Part shown: in pieces, positions 59,201-64,000 of the stretch | Position numbering within the stretch: position 1 is the stretch's first letter | Layout of the letters: each line of letters opens with the position of its first letter | From: Artocarpus heterophyllus | Lineage: Eukaryota; Streptophyta; Magnoliopsida; Rosales; Moraceae | Direction of reading: 5' to 3' | DNA length: 64,000 nt | NCBI GenBank assembly: GCA_025403435.1 | Contig: CM046331.1 | Location: forward strand, 29,235,893-29,299,892 | The notes under the pieces: generated by a model | Database searches by the model: none | Told to the model about the DNA's origin: nothing | Seen by the model: only the letters and a program-made list of their open reading frames with translations | Program-made: the position numbers and the translations under genes

Positions 59201-60383
59201 TGATTCTTGAGCTATATCCTTGTATTTAAGTTAAACCTACAGTTCTAGGGCTCTGGTCGTCTGCAACTTATAGTTTAATATCATGGTTATTTTTATTTCC
59301 ACTGAAGTTGTATAAACATAGATAATACAAAAGGAACCATGCGTAAGAAGTTGAAATCTTTAATTTGTTTTTTCAGGCTTTAGTAAGTGTTATCTTCTAG
59401 ATGATAGCTTGGTTGAAAATAATACATTGTTGTTTTGGTATGTCTCAATGGTTTAATTATTTATTTATTTTCTTTTAAAGGTTGATGATGTTCTCAACAC
59501 AAAGCTGGAACGACAATTTCAACTTGTCACAGATAAAGGAACTTTAGATGCCGTTGGATTACACCCAGATGGTCCTATTAAAAGGTAACAAAATTTATTA
59601 TGTTTCTGCAATCATGAAAATTAGAAAGAAGCTCACCGAGTCATGCAGCATATTCAGAACTGAGGAATTCTTGCAAAGAGATTAGAAGCTTATGTTTCAT
59701 ACAATTGATTAACACACCAGAGGATCCTAGCCTTTGTTTATGAACTTTTTTAGGCATATCTTGATGTTCAACAAAAGGTCATATTCTGTTTAGCAATGCT
59801 AGGCTTTTTAAAAAATCAATGATGGTTAAGTTGCCTTTTAATCCTGTAAATTAAATAGTAGAAAAACCATATTGATAATGAATGAAGTTTGTATTCTTTG
59901 ATCTGCAGGATAATGTATTGGGATGCTGTTTCAAGATTAGTGGCTCGTGGTGGAATACTGGTAAGTGTATTTGATTTTTGTGACATTGTCTCTGGAATTA
60001 AACCCTCGTTGTTATTGCTACTGGTATGGCGTGAGACATGTTTAGATTCGAATTTCTTTTACTGCAAAGATTTTTCGCTTATATTTACCCTAGGATCCTT
60101 CACCTGTCTATATATTTATACTTTTTGGTGGGTTTGCTGTGGGTGATGGTAGGTGATAACATCCTGCAACAATACAAAAGATGAATTGGTCGGAGAAGTT
60201 GAAGGTTTCAATAAAAGAAGAACCGGAGGGTCCCAGGAAGCTGAAGAACCCCTCAAGGACCAAGAACCGAAAAGGGATGCCCCTCCGTTTCAATACCTTA
60301 GTCATGTTCGCTCCTATCCAACTTTCGAGTTTGGTGGTTCTGTAGGATCTCGGGTTGCCACAGTTGCATTTCTCCGTAAATAA
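56284..60383 (+). CDS. AR401: eEF1A lysine methyltransferase-like protein, 7 exons (AR401/METTL10/Efm4 family)
   Basis: Predicted SAM-dependent methyltransferase related to yeast Efm4/See1 and human METTL10, which methylate a lysine of translation elongation factor eEF1A in the cytoplasm; the plant substrate is inferred. Exons: 56284-56504, 57110-57235, 57852-58052, 58448-58544, 59481-59584, 59909-59960, 60153-60383. All introns are GT..AG and the frame closes exactly, giving 343 residues. SAM motif I is VLDIGTGNG (165-173), followed by TGTDYSE (188-194, acidic Asp191) and LVTDKGTLDAVGL (230-242), a family signature. The C-terminus ends with FEFGGSVGSRVATVAF. The acidic N-terminus (about 1-110) is plant-typical. 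The start ATG at 56284 is preceded only by a non-ATG in-frame codon. No lesion is seen, so the gene is probably functional. The symbol is from recognition of the Arabidopsis homologue and is not verified by search. Confidence 0.88.
57699..57792. repeat. 50-bp tandem duplication in intron 2
   Basis: TTGGAAATCTTATGGTCC...TCTAATTAT starts at 57699 and again at 57749, nearly identical. It lies about 60 bp upstream of the exon 3 acceptor at 57851 and does not affect coding. Confidence 0.8.
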
Positions 60384-61138
60384 TGTGAACACTTGATCTT
60401 TCATTTTGGGTTGTGATCAGATGGTTTTGATACAGTTCAAAAACATTTTGTATGCATGTGAGACGATTGGACTTTGCTGAATTCTGAGGTTTATTGCTAA
60501 GCAACCATGTAATTTGTTACTTCATTTAAAGGCGAAGGTCAAGTTTTCATCTTCATTTTCTGTCCCCTTTATTTTCTCTTGGAACCGTTAGTTTATGATG
60601 TACTAAAAGGGGTGTACTACTTTCTACCAAAGTTCACTTGTTACTAACCTAGCATTTAGATGAAATTTCTATGATGCAGGTTGCTATTGGTAGGATCTTC
60701 TGATGAAGCTCCTCAAACTCCAAATGTAGTAGTTAACGTTTGTATTTGCACTATAGAATTTAATACTGGAGGCAGCTGACAAACATGAAATTCACAAAAA
60801 AAAAACAAAACAAAGAAAGGGAAATTGGACCGGGTGGCCGTTTTGCCACCCAACCCAAAATATTTGGCCGCTATATGTTTACTTTTGTGATATGGCCGGC
60901 GGGCTTTATATGCTTTTATGTTTTACCGGTTTTAGCCTCTTCTCCTTCCCTATCTCATATCACATTTAACAATCTGCTGTTTATACTTGACGTCATAAAT
61001 CGAAAAGGCAAGAAGCAAACTGAAGAAGAAAATTCAAAACAACAGAACAATTTTACTGGTCTTATTCATGTTCAAAAATTTGAAATCGTCAAACCAAAAT
61101 CCATGAGGAGCAAAAAAAAAAAGAAGAGAGAGAGAGTG
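60384..61138. other. 3' flank of the methyltransferase gene
   Basis: Contains the presumed 3' UTR and a possible additional splice acceptor (GATGCAG at about 60680). The ORF at 60785-61162 has no recognised domain and overlaps the LTR start. A purine-rich GAGAGAGAG lies just before the LTR at 61139. Confidence 0.4.
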
Positions 61139-61424
61139 TGTAACGTCCCGAAATTTATTTAGTGTTAATGTAATGTAAATGATGGATTAGTGTGCCATAA
61201 TTAACGTTTTAACATTTATTAGACTATTTGGTTGGATTTTTGAAATTTTGGTTGTTTTGTTAAATTGATGTGTTCAAAAGATTTCTTATTGTTTTAAAAT
61301 GATGTTTTGAGTTTTAAAACACAACAATTTGTAAAATGTTAAAAATACTATGTTTTGCAAAATCGTGGGCGGCACATGGTTTTCGCACAGTAAAACCGCC
61401 CACCGATTTTCTCTATTTATTTCC

Positions 61425-61520
61425 CTCTTCTCTCTCTCTCTCCTCACTCTCACGTTTCACTCTCTCTCTCTTCTCTTTCTTGATCTCTCGGCAGCCTCTC
61501 TCTCTCTACATCTCTCTCTC
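61425..61520. repeat. CT-rich microsatellite-like leader
   Basis: Long runs of CTCTCT interspersed with TTTC, after a TATTTATTTCC stretch. Such pyrimidine-rich sequence often marks the transcribed start of plant LTR leaders. Confidence 0.6.
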
Positions 61521-61995
61521 AAATTTTTGAAACCACATTCGAATCCAAGCTTCGGAACAGCAAGGAGGAAGCTCGGGGACGTGATTCGGCAACCGAGAAC
61601 GCGGATTGAAGCTTCGATTCGAGGTTAGATTCGAAATTTCTAAACTTTTTACAAAATTTTCAATTTTGTGTGTTTTTGAAATCTAAGTTTGTTTAAGCTT
61701 AGAAAACCGTGGATTTGTGTTAAATGAGCTTAGAACAACTAGGATCTAAGCTTAGATTGAAGAAAAACGGATTGAATTCAAGATTTTTCATTTTTCTCCT
61801 CTTTTTCTCATTTTTGGATTTTTGAGGATTTCGAGTTTAAATGTTGTTTAAATGATTCCAAACATGTTCTAGAATGTTTTTCTATCAACTATAGTTGTTT
61901 TTCATGCCTGGGATTTGAGAAAAACAGGTTAGAAACAAGATTTGGATTTTGGGGATCGAGAAACCCGTGGCTGGGATTTCTGGGTTTTCCCAGTT

Positions 61996-62167
61996 CGGCA
62001 GGCCGAAGTTCATGTTCGGCAGGCCGGAGTGATGATCGGCAGGCCGGTGTTCTTTCGACCGGCAGGTCGGTGTTCTTCCGACCGGCAGGCCGGATCTGGG
62101 GAAATGTTCGGCAGGCCGAACCTTGTTTTCGGCAGGCCGAACTGTGCAGTTCGGCAGGCCGACCGAG
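61996..62167. repeat. Near-palindrome array inside the Tekay-like LTR
   Basis: Eight CGGCAGG cores, mostly within TTCGGCAGGCCGAA or a one-base variant, start at 61996, 62017, 62037, 62060, 62083, 62109, 62130 and 62152. Spacings are 21, 20, 23, 23, 26, 21 and 22 bp. The last 32 bp (62136-62167) match copia leader 50478-50509 at 28 of 32 positions. Confidence 0.9.
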
Positions 62168-63313
62168 GCACGGAAAATTTTGTAATTTTTACCCGTTTTC
62201 ACTGTTTTGAACCCTGATTTAAATCCCAACCTTATAGGACGATTTTAAAGGTACAAATGGCACACTAGGACATCATGAAATGATTTAGTAACATAGAATG
62301 TCTCGAACTAGATATTGATCGACTTAGTTTGTATCTAGGATCGTTCGTGGTTCCGTGGAGCTAACGTATAGCGGACCGGGATTACGGTGTGGGGTACCGG
62401 CACGAGTATTGAGGTAGGACTTCTATCCTATTTCTTTGGTAGCCTGGTTTTGAAATGATTTGGCTTTGAAAGGGATTTCTATCAAATGTTTTCAACGGTT
62501 GTTTGAAAATGGTTTTATCGGTTATATTTTAATATACCGTGATCTGAAATGAATTTCATAATGAACGTAATTGACAACACTCGGTAATTGGGTTTTGAAT
62601 GATAATGATAATAAACACAAAGGCATGATGTCATATCAGAGATCGGGTCGTGTAGCGATCGACCTTGGGGGCAGGTCCCGAAACCCAGCTGGGCCACTAC
62701 GGTGGTGATTTCATGGTTTGCCTAGGTAAAAGTAAATTGGTGTTTTGATTTGACGAGTAGACTGTTCTGTGTCAGGACGGTTCTACTCAAATTGTTTATT
62801 TATTTATTTATTTAAGTTTCCTTTGAATAACTTCTAATAAGGCTGTGTTCCTTTGCGTTAAATTATTTTTATAAAACATAGTTCTACTGAGCCTTTCGCT
62901 CACGTTTTATTGTTTTAAATTCCCCCCCTTCTAGGTGGTTTCCCTTTTAGGTTTGGAGAAGATTTTTCGGACCGAACTTCAGGAGCAATAGGAGAATTTA
63001 TTTATATTCTGCATTTATTTAATCAAGGCATGTAAGACTTTAACTTCATTTGTACTTGGACTGTAATTGTATTTATGATATTGTCAGAACCATGTGTGTG
63101 CACAAGTTGTGGGTTGTGGAACCCATATTCGCGGTTTTTATTCAATTATTATTATTTGCTAAATATTTATAAATTCGTTTATCAAATGTGGTGGAAAATC
63201 TTCTTAATTTTTATTTAATTTGATTCTCAAACTCTCGATTTTTAATTAAATTCTCTTTTAATTAATCTAAATATTCCGCCACGTCACCTCCCGTACTCTG
63301 GGGCGTGACAGAA

Positions 63314-63325
63314 TGGTATCAGAGC
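63314..63325 (+). other. Primer-binding site, initiator Met tRNA type
   Basis: TGGTATCAGAGC three bases after the LTR end, followed by TCAAGGTTATG. Confidence 0.85.
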
Positions 63326-63415
63326 TCAAGGTTATGAACCTTGGGAATTGTGCACACATAGGTTTGACAATGAAATACCTCTGACAGTCCAAATTTTGTT
63401 TTCAGAAGTGAGAGA

Positions 63416-64000
63416 ATGGCAGCTAGACGTCGTTCGACTGCTGATGCCGAGTTCGGAAATGATGAGAGCATGATGAGGTCTATGTTTGCGGCTTTCCGGC
63501 AGATGGCAGCCAGGGCTAGACCGGAAGACTCCAGTGTTGGTAGTCGGCATGCTTTCTTTAAGGAATTTCGGCGGGCGTCTATTCCGACTTTTGATGGCAA
63601 TGGGGATCTGCGGTTAGCAGAGTATTGGTTGGATTCGATCTTGAAGCATTTGGATACTCTTGGTGTGCCTGAGGAGTATCGTGTGGAGTTTGCTGCATAT
63701 AAGCTCGAGGGTGGCGCTAACACTTGGTGGAAACAGGCTAAACGTCTGGAGCGCGGTGGTGATATTAGTTGGGATAGGTTCGAGGAGCTGTTCTATGATC
63801 GATATTTTCCGCAGGGGTATAGAGATCAGAAGGCAGCTGAGTTCTACAAGTTGCAGCAGGGTGATCTTTCAATTCAGGAGTATGAGGCAAAGTTTAATGA
63901 GTTGGCTAGGTTTGCTCCATCAGCTGTGGCATCGGAGCGTGAAAAGTGTATTAAGTTTCAGGAAAGGCTCAAGGCTCCTATTCTGACTTTTGATGGCAAT
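63416..64000 (+). CDS. Gag of the Tekay-like element, open to the window end
   Basis: Structural Gag of a Ty3/gypsy retrotransposon. The ATG at 63416 opens MAARRRSTADAEFGNDESMM and the frame stays open for 195 codons to the last base. Retrotransposon Gag motifs are FRRASIPTFDGNGDLRLAEYW (about residues 52-72, given in part), YKLEGGANTWW (about 98-108), WDRFEELFYDRYFPQGYR and AAEFYKLQQGDLSIQEYEAKF (to about 163). The start is supported by its position 90 bp after the PBS. The final 12 residues, KAPILTFDGN, do not continue the usual Gag sequence after CIKFQERL but repeat the earlier IPTFDGN segment. This suggests a duplication or junction at the window edge. The zinc knuckle and pol are beyond the window. 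Confidence 0.85.
   Translation, partial: MAARRRSTADAEFGNDESMMRSMFAAFRQMAARARPEDSSVGSRHAFFKEFRRASIPTFDGNGDLRLAEYWLDSILKHLDTLGVPEEYRVEFAAYKLEGGANTWWKQAKRLERGGDISWDRFEELFYDRYFPQGYRDQKAAEFYKLQQGDLSIQEYEAKFNELARFAPSAVASEREKCIKFQERLKAPILTFDGN

Larger units (their letters stand above)
61139..63310 (+). repeat. 5' LTR of the Tekay-like element (2172 bp)
   Basis: Starts TGTAACGTCCCGAAATT, ends CTGGGGCGTGACA. Contains a CT-rich leader-like stretch (about 61425-61520), the palindrome array at 61996-62167, the block GATCGGGTCGTGTAGCG (62641-62657), and the TGAGC...GCTCA hairpin (62888-62902). The 3' part matches the LTR fragments at 17335-18064 and 18200-18680. Confidence 0.85.
61139..64000 (+). mobile_element. 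Tekay/Del-like Ty3/gypsy element, 5' part
   Basis: A complete 5' LTR, PBS and open gag, continuing past the window end. LTR ends TGTAACGTCCCG and GGGGCGTGACA are typical of Tekay/Del chromoviruses. It lies 755 bp downstream of the methyltransferase stop codon, in the same orientation. The gag frame is intact as far as it can be read. Confidence 0.8.

Noticed and set aside
61990..62167. CRISPR-like array
   Set aside because: Regular spacing and near-palindromic repeats are present, but repeats are 12-14 bp, spacers are under 12 bp and the host is a plant nuclear genome. It is a retrotransposon leader or LTR repeat.
61942..62217. ORFs rich in FGRP/RQAG-type repeats on both strands of the LTR
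   Set aside because: The apparent protein repeats are translations of the DNA palindrome array, not coding sequence.
63319..63723. Minus-strand ORF of 134 residues opposite gag
   Set aside because: Shadow of the real plus-strand Gag frame starting at 63416; no recognisable domain.

Overview
The window is 64 kb of nuclear plant DNA, most likely from a eudicot (inferred from intron style, AT-richness and retrotransposon lineages; the species cannot be named from sequence). It holds one convincing host gene, at 56284-60383 on the plus strand. Seven exons with GT/AG junctions join into a 343-residue SAM-dependent methyltransferase of the AR401 / METTL10 / Efm4 family. Almost all the rest is nested transposable elements.

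Layout: (1) 1 to about 8045 is the 3' half of a decayed Tat-lineage Ty3/gypsy element: RT, RNase H, integrase, an antisense ORF, then an LTR interrupted by a hAT-type MITE. (2) About 8046-12033 is AT-rich unassigned DNA with one CACTA terminus. (3) 12034-20546 is a pile of Ty1/copia and Ty3/gypsy fragments with a complete 2.2-kb solo LTR. (4) 20547-32956 is a minus-strand gag-only (non-autonomous) LTR element. It was split by a CACTA transposon (22499-31226, TSD AAA), which was itself entered by a copia element (22679-26663). (5) 33235-34031 and 35633-38354 are hAT-type MITEs; the second contains a copia solo LTR with a perfect TSD. (6) 38386-53707 is a second 1.4-kb LTR of the gag-only family, solo, split by a 5.8-kb Ty3/gypsy element and an 8.1-kb copia element. 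(7) The host gene follows. (8) From 61139 to the window end is a Tekay/Del-like Ty3/gypsy element: complete LTR, PBS and the first 195 codons of gag.

One copia family (LTR about 2 kb, TGTTAGA...CCAACA) occurs five times: a chimeric copy (12034-17275), a fragment (20188-20546), a deletion derivative (22679-26663), a solo LTR (35654-37618) and a near full-length but integrase-less copy (44891-53018).

The strongest candidate for something undescribed is a periodic array of the near-palindrome TTCGGCAGGCCGAA, spaced about 20-26 bp. It lies in the leader of this copia family and, independently, inside the LTR of the unrelated Tekay-like element. Homology extends beyond the palindrome itself. Other points of note are a Ty3/gypsy element whose two ends carry different LTR-like sequences yet share a target-site duplication, an snRNA-type USE plus TATA in one of those ends, and a pattern of nonsense codons explained by C-to-T change at CG/CHG sites.
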